NCBI GenBank assembly: GCA_024449915.1
Contig: JAMZAV010000354.1
Coordinates: 1-64,000 of the forward strand
Length of the DNA: 64,000 bases
Direction: 5' to 3'
Origin: Sweltsa coloradensis
Lineage: Eukaryota; Arthropoda; Insecta; Plecoptera; Chloroperlidae
The position numbers and the translations under genes are program-made. The notes under the pieces were generated by a model that saw only the letters and a program-made list of their open reading frames with translations, was not told the DNA's origin and searched no databases. Below are positions 34,957 through 47,370 of the stretch, one piece after another. The stretch's first letter is position 1; each line of letters begins with the position of its first letter.

Positions 34957-35366
34957 AGAGGCTCCCCACTCAGTCACACAATTGATTTTCAGTGGGGGAC
35001 AGTAAATTAAAGTGACCAAGCCAACCCTGCATGCCCCGACGCAATCGTTGAGTGAACGATGTCGATAACCAACCAAAGATCAATATTTTTAATAGGAAAT
35101 ATAGCAATCGGTGGTAAGGACAGTGCAAACACCCGCGGATCAACGCCAGAATCAACAAGGCAAATTCAGAACCACTTTAAATTTATTATGTGCCTTGTTG
35201 CTAGCAGGGCTCCAAAGTCACCGTTTAAAAACTCCTTAAGACAAGAACTGATGGACTTCAAGTCCAAATCAGAAGTTAAAAAACTTCTGACTTTAGCGGG
35301 AATCGAACCCTGGACCTTCTGCATTGGAAGCAGGTAGGCTAACCACAAGACCAACAAGCCACACAA
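34957..35366 (-). mobile_element. tRNA-derived SINE, family B, near full length (minus)
   Basis: On the minus strand a tRNA-like head (A-box TGTGGTTAGCCTA at 35348-35336, B-box GGTTCGATTCC at 35309-35299) is followed by a body. The body aligns with 52795-53023 through GTTGATCCGCGGGTGTT, CCTATTAAAAATAT, GATCTTTGGTTGGTTATCG, CAGGGTTGGCTTGG and CCCCACTGAAAATCA. The head resembles a tRNA but its acceptor stem does not pair, so it is not called a tRNA gene. It is inserted in the intron of the two-exon gene. Confidence 0.7.
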
Positions 35367-35469
35367 AGATTAAGAAAAATATTAATATTGTATATTACCA
35401 TGCTTGGTAGTTTTACCGGTAATATTACAGTTTCCAATGTGAGCTGTGAGTTTTCATCTCTAACTTCAG

Positions 35470-35705
35470 GTAAGCTATTCGGCACCAAAAAGCACACTAG
35501 CGCGGCCCTGTTGGCGGAACGTAGAACCCGAGCAGTAGTGATCACTCAGGTAGACACAGCGGCAAATAACGTGGAAGAACGTGTAGATGTAACTAAAAAG
35601 TTGAGTTTTCGGCGTGATACGTTTTGTTTACGGATGTTGAACGTTAGAAATAAAACAAAGAAATATTTGTGCTATGGTTATCACAAGAAAACACATTTTA
35701 AATGA
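35470..35705 (+). CDS. Hypothetical two-exon gene, last coding exon
   Basis: It is preceded by a pyrimidine-rich tract and AG at 35468-35469. It enters in the phase left by the exon ending at 33630, making a junction ...ETS-G-KLFGTKK..., and stops at 35703-35705. The 77-residue segment is basic (KKHTSAALLAERRTRAVVI, then VDVTKKLSFRRD, then a Lys/Tyr/His-rich tail) and has more even codon use than the flanks. The joined protein would be about 127-137 residues. No signal peptide, membrane span or known domain is seen. AATAAA at 35832-35837 follows. The model rests on phase agreement and splice consensus only. Confidence 0.45.
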
Positions 35706-35831
35706 AAGAATAGGGCCTGTAAGTGCACCATAAAGTGGACACCTGACGCAAGGGTTATGTCTCGAACTACAACTCTTTACAACTTTTGAATAATCGTGAT
35801 CTCAACTTAAATTTTGGTAGGGCCTACTCTT

Positions 35832-35837
35832 AATAAA
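35832..35837 (+). terminator. Candidate polyadenylation signal AATAAA
   Basis: It lies about 130 bases after the stop of the hypothetical two-exon gene. Confidence 0.35.
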
Positions 35838-38642
35838 AACATTATTCTTACATTTAAGTCCAGGGATAAAGTCCGAAAACATTTAGTCAGATGACAATGT
35901 GGTGTCACCCACTGAGTTTTCCTGTTGTGTTTGATAGATTTTATTTACTTATGTTAATTTTTTAATAATTATGCTGATTGTTTTTTTGCCCGTCACCGAC
36001 ACTCATTAAATCGCGTTTTACAATTCAGACAATAATTTTAATTCATGTCTATGCCAAAAGGCTATCACACCGTTCCCAATTGTTACACATATACAGGCCT
36101 ACATAGGCCTACATTCAATTCGTTTCGTAAGTAATGGGCTACCTCAAAATTACTACACTGCAGTGCGTTTTTATCACGCCAAAAATAAGGCACACTTTGT
36201 TGATGATTACAAATTGACAACACCCGGATTTTAGCATAGATGTAGACCTAATTTATTGACATTTTCAGGGAATATGATGAAAATAATACAAGTTGTATGC
36301 ATTAACGCGGGAAAATGGTAAATATTGCACCTTGCACTTCAGCTGTTCAGTGTTATATCAATTTGTTGCAAAATATTTGTTGATACAATGAACAGACTCC
36401 TTTCACTTTAAAAAATTAAAATTCTAAATTCAAATTTGGTAATAATGGACAACTAGTCAAAGCTTATGGCTTAGCTAGTTCCGAACAATCCAACAGATAG
36501 CGCCGCGAACTGTGGGACAAGCTGCAACCTAAGTGTTGTTGGCGCAATGGACTTCAACGTGTTTTTGCGCCCGTACGGATGGAAAAAATCCTTGAAAAAT
36601 ATGTTATTTTTTAGAATGCGCTTAGCCAAAGACTATGTAGATCAAGAAGGAAGCCAGCTGCTTTTTAGGGAAGGCTGTTGTATTGTCCTATGTTATGTCC
36701 TAGAGGATGTGTGGACTTCGGAAAACGGTGGTCATCATAGTCCCTATACCTTTGGGTTTAGAATGATTATAAACCCAAAGCCTTTACTCTAGAAAGCATT
36801 TTTTAAATCGGGTTTAGGCCAACATAATTTATTATTCCTCAGTTCACAAGATCATATCGTAAAAAGTAGGCTTGGGTTTAACTCTAGGGGTAGGCGGAGG
36901 CCTAGGTTGTAATCCTAGGCCTACACGGCTAGGACTAGACACACCTCTTTGCTAAGATTTAGGCCTAGAAATGTGCCCCTCTTTATAGTTTATACGTCAG
37001 TTTAGGCCTTTAACCTTGGAAGCTTTAGACCTAGGCCTACCTGAAAAGCAAAATTAAGGCTATACTGTTAGTTTTAACCTACCAATAAGCAGAGGCTAGG
37101 CCTAGGTGTTATTTTCCTTTCCATATAGGCCTACCCTAACTACTAGATGTAGGCCTACTTTATTATCTTAGGGGTCAACTGTGTTATGTAAACATAAAAC
37201 TAACTATGTATGCAATACTTAATGGAAATAAAGCAACATTCTATTCTATTCTAGCTAGGTCTAGGCCTTACACCTAAACAAAAGTAGCCTGTCTAGTGCT
37301 TAGGCCTCTCTCTTGTGCAGAATTATAGGGCCGCGTCAAAGAGGTCTACTTATTAGCCTGCCTACTACAAGCATTAAGTTTAGAATGAAGCTAGTTGGCC
37401 AGTCCAGGAAATAAAAAAATGGGTAAACACATGGGCAGGGCTCCATCTCGCAAACACTTAAGTTTGCCATGAGGAATTTGCTTGTAATCGGAATCCACGA
37501 AATGCAAAGAACATTATAGGCCTACAAGCATGGTATCACATGTTTTCGTAAAACATTTCTTATCTATCTGATTTTAACTTTCCACGTCTTATTTCTTAAC
37601 TTGATATCCTTCGGAAACGAGTGTAAAGACACCCCTCCTATTTTAGCTCTTGACGAACATCGTGAAACAACACAATATTGAACCATTTCAATCCAGAAAT
37701 CCAGTCTTTAGTGTGGTACAGTAAGGCTGTCAGTTAAAATCGTCCCACAGTACGGCCATCTTTGAGCACATGTTTGAGTCGTGACGTCAAGGGGCGGAGT
37801 TAGACTACTCGTCCATTCCTTGGACCAATACCAATTTTGGGGGGCAACTTTACTTATGGTAGTAGGACTGTATGACACAATACACTACTATATAATAAAT
37901 AATAATCTGCTTATGAATTATTTTCCGGATATTCTTACGCTCAAACATAATAATATACCCAACTATTATGATGATATTATTATATAATATTTTACATTTC
38001 ACCCCTATCCCATTCAGGAATATTGGAATAGGAAGGTATATCTAGGTCAATTTTGGCTATAGTTTGCCTACGTATGCAATTACGCCTACTTGTGGTTGTA
38101 AAAGAGCATAAAAAATGCAAACCGTAGATGAAAATATACATCTAATTTAATGCAAGTGCGAGATAGGTAAATAAGAGTGAACAGATTGGAAGTATTCCCC
38201 GAATTGTCATAACCGGCGTGACTGACACACGTTAGCGCCATATACGCTCCAGCCCGGAATCACAATTACGCCAGCCATGTTGTGACGTAGCGGGCCGCCA
38301 GTGCTGCGATCTACGTGTCGTTTTGGTGCCGAATTGGTATCCTGTCTTTCTCTTTATAATCACTTTCCCTAACCAGATTCTAAACTTTAAATATCCCAAA
38401 AGCTGGCAACAGGTAAACAATAAAAATAACAGGGTGCTCAAGGGTGTGCACTACACTGGCGCTCCAGTGGCTGATCAGGCCCAGTTTTCACACCGTCATA
38501 AGGAATTTTTATTGTTATAAGAGAAAGGACTTATGTATTAAATTGTTTTTGATTTAGAAATTGTTATGAGAGTTTATAACAACAAAATGCTTACGACCGA
38601 CTAATCAGATTAATCAGAAGTCGTACGTCACTGTGACATTGA
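35838..38642. other. Unassigned sequence with TAGGCC-rich zone
   Basis: No supportable gene. From about 36880 to 37330 the words TAGGCCTA and AGGCCTAC occur at high density. A SINE-like 3' end with an ATTCT simple tail lies near 37170-37257. An ATG-started 81-codon frame at 36547-36792 lacks splice context or similarity and is left uncalled. Confidence 0.4.
36880..37330. repeat. TAGGCC-word-rich tract
   Basis: It contains a dense, irregular mix of TAGGCCTA, CCTAGGCC and AGGCCTAC. Similar tracts lie at 17400-18910, 51655-51955 and 57340-57640. The words are palindromic or nearly so and do not form a regular tandem array. Confidence 0.5.
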
Positions 38643-38793
38643 CAGGGGTGGACAAATCCACTAAAAAGTTAGGGGCCAGGAAAAATAAGTAGGGGCCAGT
38701 AGCATCACTGTACAGCTGGGCCGGCAGAAGCAAATTTAATTTGTATCAATAATATTAACTAGGCTGCTTCGTAAGCGCTTTTTTTTAGTCTTT

Positions 38794-39894
38794 GATGGAT
38801 GAGCTTTTTTGAAAGTTTTTAGTATGCGTGGGATCTCTTTACTTTTTCAAGTACCTACCATTGCAAAATCATTTTTGTTAAAAATTAATAAAATTAAACA
38901 AACTTTTTCAACTTTTTCTTTAAAAGGTACTACATCATCATTACCTTAAAGGGGCTAAAAACGCCAAAAATTATTTTTTACCACGTGATCTATAGCACAA
39001 TACTACACTTAAATGACAGTTTAAAAAATTATATCTTGTAACTGTGATTTAACATTAATTTTTTAATTTTTTTGATCCAGAAATTGGCAAAAATTGGTAT
39101 TTTGGAAAATTTCCTGAATTGGCTTTAACCTGCTTCTTTTTTGGTCCACATAGATACTAGAGCATAGTACCAATCTAAAATACCCCTTTGTAACATCGTG
39201 TCTTGAAACTGTGCCCAAATATACCCTCAAACATGCAAAAATATGCATTCCAAAATCACACCCCATCTTGGTAATCAGCATATTTTGACCAAACTACTTG
39301 CCCAAATTACAAAACAAAATATAGAGAATTTACAGAAAAGGCTGTCGAGTACGTCAATAATGGCCAATATTTTTTGGGATCAAAATCCTCCAAGGTCACG
39401 GGGCATAAAGATCGTCCCCATGTTATTTCTTATGGGAGATTTTTGCCGATGGGACCTAGCTTTAAAAATGTCATGTTTGACAGTTTTTTGGGAGGTCATG
39501 GTGGCCCCAATAATTTTTCTGTAAGTTGCTAAATTCATAACTAGTTAGCCTGAATGAAATATATTTTTTGAGTTTAGCGGTTAAATACCCCTTTAATGAC
39601 CATGTAAAATATGAACGTTGTAGCCCCACCCGCTTGGTCAGAATCGCCCCAAATATCACGAAAATATCGCATTAAAAAACAAAAAAAATTCGCAAAAGTA
39701 TGATATTCACGAGAAATATTTCTTCGATTATACCCAAAAACATGGCAGGTCTGATTTTAGAAATTTCGAAGGTTCCCTCCAATTTTTATCAAGATCGCAT
39801 ATGCCGTTTGTCCGGTAGAGAACAAACAAACAGACAAAAAAACAAACAAACAAAATACCCAAGCTAAAATGAAGTCTTTGCTTCGCTCATCCAA
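38794..39894 (-). mobile_element. Helentron-like element interrupted by a TTAA insertion (minus)
   Basis: It aligns with the 9892-10444 copy (for example GGTACTACATCAYCATWACC and GAACGTTGTAGCCCCACCC), except for 643 extra bases at 38950-39592. It has a (CAAA)n-like microsatellite near its 5' end (39820-39855) and the end GCTCATCCAA. The 3' hairpin and CTAG are missing. Confidence 0.6.
38950..39592. mobile_element. 643 bp TTAA-flanked insertion
   Basis: It is flanked by TTAA at 38946-38949 and 39593-39596. The empty site is visible in the related copy at 9892-10444, which reads straight through CCTTAATG. The ends are AGGGGCTAAAAACG and, in reverse, AGGGGTATTTAACCG. A second copy of this family enters the window at the far right (63952-64000, minus), sharing TTTTTTGGGAGGTCATGGTG. 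TTAA targeting suggests piggyBac-type mobilisation; no coding capacity. Confidence 0.7.
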
Positions 39895-41566
39895 TAACTT
39901 GTGGAAGTAGCTAGTTAATGTTACATTGATGAATGAAAAACACTCACCAAAGTGCTTGTTAAAAGAAAGAAAAAAATTTAAAAAAATAGAATTTTTCTTA
40001 AAATGTTATTTTTTACTTCTTGATGATTTAGGGGCCAGCATGAAATCTTTATCGCCCGGCGAGTGGGCGACTGGTATTTTCCACCCCTACACTACGACAA
40101 GCCAATAAAATAGGCCTATTACCACCGTTCAGAGCATAGATACTACTACTATACCCTCCCCCTTAGATGTGCCACTCTCTATGGGCGAAATAAAGAACTC
40201 TTTGGAGGCAATTTTGAATCAGAGCAACGCCTAGCGGCTGGCCTGAGAACTCATTGAGGATAGGCGGTATATGCAGTGACCTAATATTTCTACTTTGGTA
40301 AATGCAGTCACCTACTATTTCTACTAAATATTCCTTGGAATAAAATGTTGCTACAAAAATAGAACACATGTTTTGGATACATATTTTATTGCAAATAGCG
40401 ATTTAAATACACACACACAAAATTAAAATAATTACATAATCATTAATCACCGAATCACGTAGAAATGACAAAACGCCTGCTTGTTGGCTTGTAGTGGGGA
40501 GGTCTTCCATCGTCTTGAGCTTTGAAAATGAAGACAAAGCATGCACTGCAACAACCATGCAGTCTTTTCAACATCTGATTGAAGAATCACGAGCCATTTT
40601 TTTCTGAGGTGCTCTCGAGTATAATTGCGAAGTTTATTGTGAATCTTCTGCCAGCAATCTTTGACAATCTTGCTTCTTTTCTTGCTTGCTTCGATCGGCA
40701 GAGGTGTTGTGGGTATAGGCTAGGAGGAGGCTAGGCCTAGCCTAGGCCTACGACGGGCCCGGCCGCAAAATGAATTTACACAGCGCATATACCTAACAAT
40801 TACTCGTCTTATAGCCCTTTCTCACCTTTTGTGGTCACTAAAATCACTTTCTATATTGGTTGGGCTGTAGGCCTACATTGCAACGTTTAAAACCAAATAT
40901 TATGCCTTGAAACAAACTTTCAAATGAAGTTGTGCGCGCCATGTGACTTTCACGTGCGTTTCTAAGACTTTTGTTTTGTCAATATTTTGAACTTGACTAA
41001 TCGACCAGTCGACGATAAGTCGATAGGTCGTAAAAAAAGCGACGATGACACTCTGGTGCCTGGCCTGAGAACTATACTAGACTCGAAACAGTTGAAGGCA
41101 CACTGCCACACGATTTACCATTGCACTTTCAGCACCCTGGTTCAGAGTATTGGAATCCTAAAAAAGTTCCATATACAAGAATGAGTCACCTTCATTGTTA
41201 GTTCCAAGTTGTATCTTTATTCTTTTCATACAATTCACTGTTGCTAGGCATCGTATGCTGGGAAACAAACATTTCTTTAAATCTGGTTGGCTTCACAGCT
41301 TCGAGTGGTCAAGTCCTATTCTAGTGCAGATCCTTAAGTAAGTAGTATATACATAGGCCATAGGCATCAATAAACAAGATTACTTGTTACACTGTAGGCC
41401 TAGACTATTTGTTTCTGAAATTATGTTTATAAATTAATGATGTAGGCCTTATGGCTTATTGCAAAAAAGGCATAGCTACAAAAGCTATCTCAAGAATGTA
41501 TGAACACAACGCATTGCATCTAGTTTTATACAGCCCTAACCATACATTCGTAGCCTAGTAGGGCAA
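39895..41566. other. Unassigned sequence
   Basis: No supportable gene or bounded element beyond the right end of the candidate hAT-like unit at 40088. Confidence 0.35.
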
Positions 41567-41570
41567 TTAA

Positions 41571-42185
41571 CCCGAGAGTAGTCGCGCCCCTGTTTGTAAC
41601 GTTAGTAGTCGCGCCCGGTCCTTTAGACCGCATTATTTATTATGGGCTAATAACGTTAGGATGACGTTTTGATTACCAATATAAGATAATTTATCATATA
41701 TGTGACCGCATACATGGTTATATTAATCAATTATCAATCAATAATCAATAAATAATCAATAAATAATCAATAAATAATCAATCAAACACAGAATGTTGCA
41801 AACCTACAAAAAGGTATAAAAATATGTTTTGAAACACCCTGTAGTTCGAATTATTAGTAAACCAAGACAGTAATATTATGCCAACACTGTATGTTGAAGA
41901 ATAATCAACCTTCAATAACAAAATACATGTATCATAATAGTGATAGTATGCATATTTTTGCCTCCCTTAGTAGTCGCGCAGCGCTCGAAAAGACCAAGCA
42001 ACCGAACAAGACCTCTTATCTTAGATGAAGTTCTGCAGAACACTGAATCGCGTATTGCACACTGGCTTCAAAAAACTATTTTGGGAAGGTAGGCGGAACT
42101 AGACAAGCCATGCATGCGCGCTGTACAAATACCAACTGTTGAAAAAAAAAGTCGGTCTAAAAAACCACACGCGACTACTCTCGGG
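41571..42185. mobile_element. 615 bp TTAA-flanked piggyBac-type MITE
   Basis: TTAA lies at 41567-41570 and 42186-42189. The ends are perfect inverted repeats (CCCGAGAGTAGTCGCG). Two further GTAGTCGCGC words lie inside (near 41611 and 41971). A simple repeat of ATAATCAATAA units (41725-41785) occupies part of the interior. No coding capacity. Confidence 0.85.
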
Positions 42186-42189
42186 TTAA

Positions 42190-42949
42190 TTCCACATTTA
42201 ACCTTTTAAAAAGTATGCCCGTTCATAGACGTGCGCACCCGAGCGGCCTGCTAGAGTATGCCCATTTATAAACATTTTGATGTTTTTGGGTTGCACAGTA
42301 ATTCAAGGCGGGTTTGCATCGAGCCGATGCTCGGACATGCAGTAGTGCTACCTGTTGACATCATCTTCAACTATTTGGTGGAACATTGGGACTAGATTTG
42401 ATCTATTTTTAGCGTGGTTTTGTGAAAACGTGCGTTGCCGGTGCGTGTGACGGTGTGCCTAGTGCATGCTAGTAGACAGCAACAAGTATTTTTGGTAGCT
42501 ATGGCGAGGCGCGTGGATGTGAATGTAGACGAAATATCGGGAATTATTAAGAACATTGTGTGCAAATAAACATTAACTTCATAGGAAGATATTGATAATA
42601 ATTAAGCTCATAACAAATTTTTCTCTTAGTCTAAACACGGGAAAAAACTCACTTTAGGGGTAGCAAACCCCAATATTTAACTCGCTTTTCAAAGGTTAAA
42701 TATAAATACATGACAATTGATGAACCAATGAACCTTTAAACATCACTACAGAATCTGACAAAAATTTCAAGCCCAAACAAAACAACAGCTGTAATCTGAT
42801 TTTAAAAAAAATGAAAAGAAAATTTAAATTAAATATGCTAGGATCTATTAGTAATTATTTTGTTCCAGCAACCAAATGGCATACCATAGAGCTCTACAAT
42901 AACAGAAGATCGCAAAAAGCCATTTAGCTAAAGAGTAATAATAAATAAA
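42190..42949. other. Unassigned sequence
   Basis: No gene or bounded repeat seen. Confidence 0.35.
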
Positions 42950-43587
42950 CTAGGAAAACGCTTAAGTCCCGCCGCGTTGTTGGATGAGCGTAATTGGTGA
43001 ATTGAGCTGCCATGTGTTTTGCGGATTTTCTGTTGTTCTGTGAAAAAATCAGAACTTTGTTGAAATTTTTTTTTAATTAAATCAAATTAAATAAAAAATT
43101 AACTTATTTTTTTTAAATTATTCGTAATTTTAAAAAAGGAAAAAATCGTAATATTGAAATTTTCATAAGAAATAATTATTCGATTACGCACAAATTTTAC
43201 ACGAATATATTAATTCTTAAAATTAAGGTTCTGTGAAAAAATCATTATAATCGGATAAAGCATGTAGGTTTTATAAGTCGAAGAAATTTTTTAAAAATCG
43301 AAAAAAATCGTAAAATTGCGATTTTCATGAGAAATGAAATTCGATTGCGCTCAAAAACGTGGCAGTTCTTAGTTCAGAGATTTCGAAGGCCTCCATAAAA
43401 TTTCATCGCAATCGGAGTATCGGTTTAGCCGGAATCGTGTTAACAGACAGACAAAAATACAGAAAGAAAGAAGAAAGAAAGAAAGAAAAAAAAAAAAAAA
43501 AAAAAAAAAAAACATTCCGGATTTTTTTCTCCAGTGTAGTGAAATGGAATCTTCGCTTCGCTCGCTACGCTCGCTACGCTCATCCAA
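42950..43587 (-). mobile_element. Helentron-like element, full-length 638 bp (minus)
   Basis: On the minus strand it runs from TTGGATGAGCGTAGCGAGCG, through a long poly-T/(TTTC)n zone near 43455-43512, to the inner repeat CGCTCATCCAACAACGC, the AACGC...GCGTT hairpin and TTTTCCTAG with T outside. It is very similar to 56059-56817. Confidence 0.7.
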
Positions 43588-43776
43588 TAAATAAATAAAT
43601 ACGTAAAAAGAATAAAGATTAATCAGCATCAGTGGCAATACACAGCATATCTAAGCTATTGTCTGTTTTAATTTAAAGTTTTCCCTTTGTTCCTAAATAA
43701 AGGGACATAATTCGTGGTGAGTATAACATAGCTGTAAGAGATATTATTAAGCATGAAATATGAGGGTGACTGCGGA

Positions 43777-44000
43777 ATGGCCAAAGATCAAGGTATCTAC
43801 ATAGCGGAGAACATTATTAACAAGTGAGTATACAAGTTGGTTGATATATCATTCAACCATTCCAATATGTTGACCAAAAGATTCTTGGCTGATCCAAATA
43901 TATTTTCAGGCGTCAACGTTTGAAATTCAGAGTGAAAATGTTTGAAAGCGAAAGACAATTGGCGGTTAATTTGAACAACGTAGCAAGTACACAAGTATTG
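43777..44000 (+). CDS. Intact two-exon module of the duplicated array, unknown product
   Basis: Exon 43777-43823 starts at ATG and encodes 15 codons plus two bases (MAKDQGIYIAENIIN) before the donor GTGAGT. Exon 43910-44000 follows TATTTTCAG, completes a Lys codon and stays open for 30 codons (RQRLKFRVKMFESERQLAVN, then LNNVASTQVL) up to the donor GTAAGC. The splice phase agrees. In later modules the same frame carries RQLAxSLNNVANKQPW-like ends, showing which frame is conserved, but several copies hold stops or frameshifts just after the junction. No domain is recognised; the peptide is small, charged and probably helical. Further exons are not certain. Confidence 0.4.
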
Positions 44001-46844
44001 GTAAGCTTCTAAACTCTATTCATAGGTTATGAGTGGAAAAAAATAGTGCAGGTACCATAAAACAGCCAGAAATGCTAGATACGACATACTAATCGCCTGC
44101 TGACCTGATAACTGTAACTTCATTGTACTTTCTAGACAACCCAAGTAGCTTTACCATGATGTAGGTGGAGACATAATGTTGAGTTGTTCCTAATTTATTT
44201 TCCTCATCTGCATTTTAATTTTCGACCAAGTGACATCAACATCAAACTGATATAGACCTAATAATGGAAGAATGCAAAAAACTGTAAATGACCATTCAGC
44301 ACTCCAGTTAGTACTTGCATGGGCTGCTTTACGGTAATATCAAATTTACCCGTGTTCTAGGGTGACCATATTTCAAAAACGAATAAACCGGGACACCTCA
44401 AGATTATTATCACCATGGACTTGTGTGCATCTGGGGCATAGTCCCAGTCTTTGGAGACAGAAATTTGTTGGGGTATTTCTGTCCTCAAGATAGCTTTTAG
44501 AGCAATCTGAGCAAGAAAGGCACAAAGTAATAATTGACAAGGAAACGTAGGCCTATTACCTACGTATTTTTAGACTTTGGAACTGAAATGGTTGTTGTTG
44601 ACATAAAAGATTTTTTTCTCATTGAGAGTTTATTATTTAAATAAAATTGTATTGAATTTATTTAAAATTTAATTTAATTTATTTAATTAAAATAAAAACA
44701 CAGCACAACACAACATAAAGCACTCAATTTGAAAGGCCACTACACTGCTCCAATTTCCATGACCAACTGAATGCTGAAGAATGCCTACCCGACCGATAGG
44801 ACTACTGCACAAAATCCATCCATCCAACAAAAAGCAAGCAAATCACCCTCGACACGTGCCAGCCGGCAGCTATGAGGAGTGAATCGGGTTGGCGGCTTGG
44901 ACTTGAGGCTGCATGAGCGAAACTGGAGCCACACTTAGGAAAGAGTCATGTTCCAGGAAACAAAAGTACACGCAATGATGTTGAAAACTTCAAATTGACG
45001 CGTCGTTTTGCTACGTAGGCTACATATTTAGTATAAGTACAAAATAAAACAAGATATTATTTAGAAATACAAAAAATGACGATACAATTAATAAAACCGT
45101 CCTATGTGGGAAAACCGGGACGTCTGGTCTTTAGAGTAACCAACTTAACAGGAATGGAATTCCGACTGAAGCCTCATCATAAGATGGGAGGACAGGGGGG
45201 GGGGAGGGGGGGAACGCAATGCAACATTTTTTTACTACAACCATCCATTTCAATCTACTCAAGAACTTTGGATTTAAAAAAAATGGAAGTATGAAACACA
45301 GTGTACTTTTGATTGGTCAGGATGGTTGCCTCTGTCTTTGCCAATCTGTGATTTAAAAGATTTCTCTTGAAACAACTCTTCACGGAAAACACAATACTCA
45401 CTTTTCCTTTTTTGGAGGAGAATTGCCTTTAATTTCTTTATTCAAAACGCAAACAGAACGCAAACAATGAACAGCGCAAACACAAACATAAAGTAAACAG
45501 TTTACCTTAAATGAACACGAAATGAAATATGAAAGTCGGGGACTCTCCACGGCGAGTGCTTAAGCCGCACGGGCGACGGTTTTGTTCAAAGAGAGAAGCT
45601 CAATTGCAACATAATGGCAGAGAACAAAAACCAATTATCAAGTTGAAACATATTATTGCAAGTAATTCTAGGCTAAATCAAAAATTGAGAGGATGAATAG
45701 GTAATAGGGCTAATGCTTTTAGATGATCATACATGTAGTAAACATTAGTATTTTTCACAAATTCCGGACAAAGTGGCACCCGGAATGAGTCAATTCCTCC
45801 ATCCGGACACGTGTTGAATCCCGACTGTCCGGAGAAATTCCAGCAATTGACAACCCTACTGGTCAGCTTACTGTGTTCCCATATATTGGGACACAATTTG
45901 CGGTGAGTATAACATAGCAATAAGAGATAATAAGTGTGAAATATGAGGGCGACTGGCCCACTGCGGGAGTGGCCGAAGATCTAGGTACCTACCTACGTAG
46001 CAGAGAACACTACTAACAAGTGAGTATACAATTGTTGGTTGATTTATCATTCACTCATTCCAACATGGTGGCCAATAGACTCTCGCTGATCCTACTATTT
46101 TTCAGGCGTTAACGAGTGCAATTAAGGGTGAAAATGTTTAAAAGCGAAAGACAATTGGCCGTTAGTTTGACCAACTTAGCAAACAAACAAAACAACCATT
46201 GGTGAGTTAATCTGATACTCAAAATCTGATTGAATCTATCTGGCCTAAAGACATCCGTAATACAACTAGGGTATCTTTTCAGGCATTAACGTGTGCAATT
46301 CAAAGTGAAAATGTCAAGCAACAGACAATTGGCAACTTGAACACCCTAGCAAATACACAACCATGGGTGAGTTATTCTGATACCTACTCAAGTTCTGTTT
46401 ACAAGCTCTAAACTCAATTCAAGGGTTAAGTTGAATATGATTTGACACAAGGGAAAGAATAGAGCAGGTCCCACAAAACAACCAGAAAATCTGGGTACAA
46501 CATCACAATCACCAGCTGACCTGATACTGGTAACAGTGTAGCTAATTTGATTGTACTTTCTAGAGAACCCAGAGTAACTTTATTAATATGTAGGTCATGT
46601 GTACATATTATAATGTTGTGTTTTTCCTAAATTTACTTTTCTTTCCTGCATTTTAACCAACAGCAAGTCAGCAACCGAACGGAATATAATAACAGAAGAA
46701 TGAAGAAAACGTTAAAACCAGTAACTTGCATGGGCTGCTTTTTGGTAATATTAAATTACCTGTGTTCCCCACACATACAAGAACACAACTTAGTGAGTAT
46801 AACATAGCTCAATAAGAGATAATATTAAGTGTGAAATATCTTAA

Positions 46845-47370
46845 GTAGTTAGCTTCATCACTCATCTCATTCATCACCCGCGTCACCCGCTCGGTGGAGA
46901 ACCGATGCCCTGCTAGGTGCCTACTTTGTTGACGGCTGGGGAAGGTGCCCTCTAGAAGATGCGGACGTCAGCGGAAGGCGGGAGGGACAAGGCGGGGCAT
47001 TGGCTTTCCATTGGTGCACTCACGTAGTTGTACGGAGTCATGGTCGGGCCATAGTCCACTTACAACAGCCCGGGAAGCTACGTCACTGTCCAAGTTTGAG
47101 ATGTTGACTTGACATCAAGTAGAATCTCTCGCGTATTGTATTGTATCGCCGGGTTGTGTACGTCGGCTAAAACAGGTTGTGTGACACGTTTGCAGGGCGA
47201 GCGAGAGGCTGAGGGCTCTGCACAGTAGTTAGTGTACCTAGTGGTGCAAACTAATAAAAGCCTAGTCAGCGATGGCCCGGTTAAGTCTGGGGAAGTTGAG
47301 CGACGGCTTATTTTCTCCGCCTTTCTAAAGTCGAAGCGCAGCCCCGACGGCCGACCTGAAATGGTGTAAC
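46845..47370 (+). mobile_element. GC-rich insertion inside the module array (two copies)
   Basis: In the modules at 43.7 and 45.9 kb the sequence reads directly from GTGAAATAT into GAGGGYGACTG. Here, and again at about 48397-48974, some 520-580 GC-rich bases lie between these words. The insert contains AATAAAAGCC and GTAGTTAGTGTACCTA, and reads like a solo LTR or leader, but no clean target duplication is visible. It predates the recent duplication, because both units carry it. The second copy has an extra ~85 bases at about 48627-48709. Confidence 0.5.

Larger units (their letters stand above)
38643..40088. mobile_element. Candidate hAT-like element holding two nested insertions
   Basis: The left end CAGGGGTGGACAAATCCA and the right end TATTTTCCACCCCTA form an imperfect inverted repeat. 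AGGGGCCAG occurs inside both ends (38669, 38692 and 40029). A Helentron-like element (38794-39894) sits inside it, itself interrupted at 38950-39592. The outer target duplication is not clear (8-mers match at about 5 of 8), so the outer boundaries are tentative. Confidence 0.4.

Noticed and set aside
35290..35366. Functional tRNA gene
   Set aside because: A- and B-boxes and an anticodon-like loop are present, but the acceptor stem does not pair and the segment is joined to a repeated SINE body.
36547..36792. 81-codon ATG-started frame as a gene
   Set aside because: No splice context, no recognisable domain and no clear compositional contrast.
41725..41785. CRISPR-like repeat array
   Set aside because: The ATAATCAATAA units are a simple microsatellite inside a MITE, without spacers.
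43359..43638. Frames across the poly-A/(GAAA)n zone
   Set aside because: Lysine/phenylalanine runs are translations of the microsatellite in a Helentron-like element.
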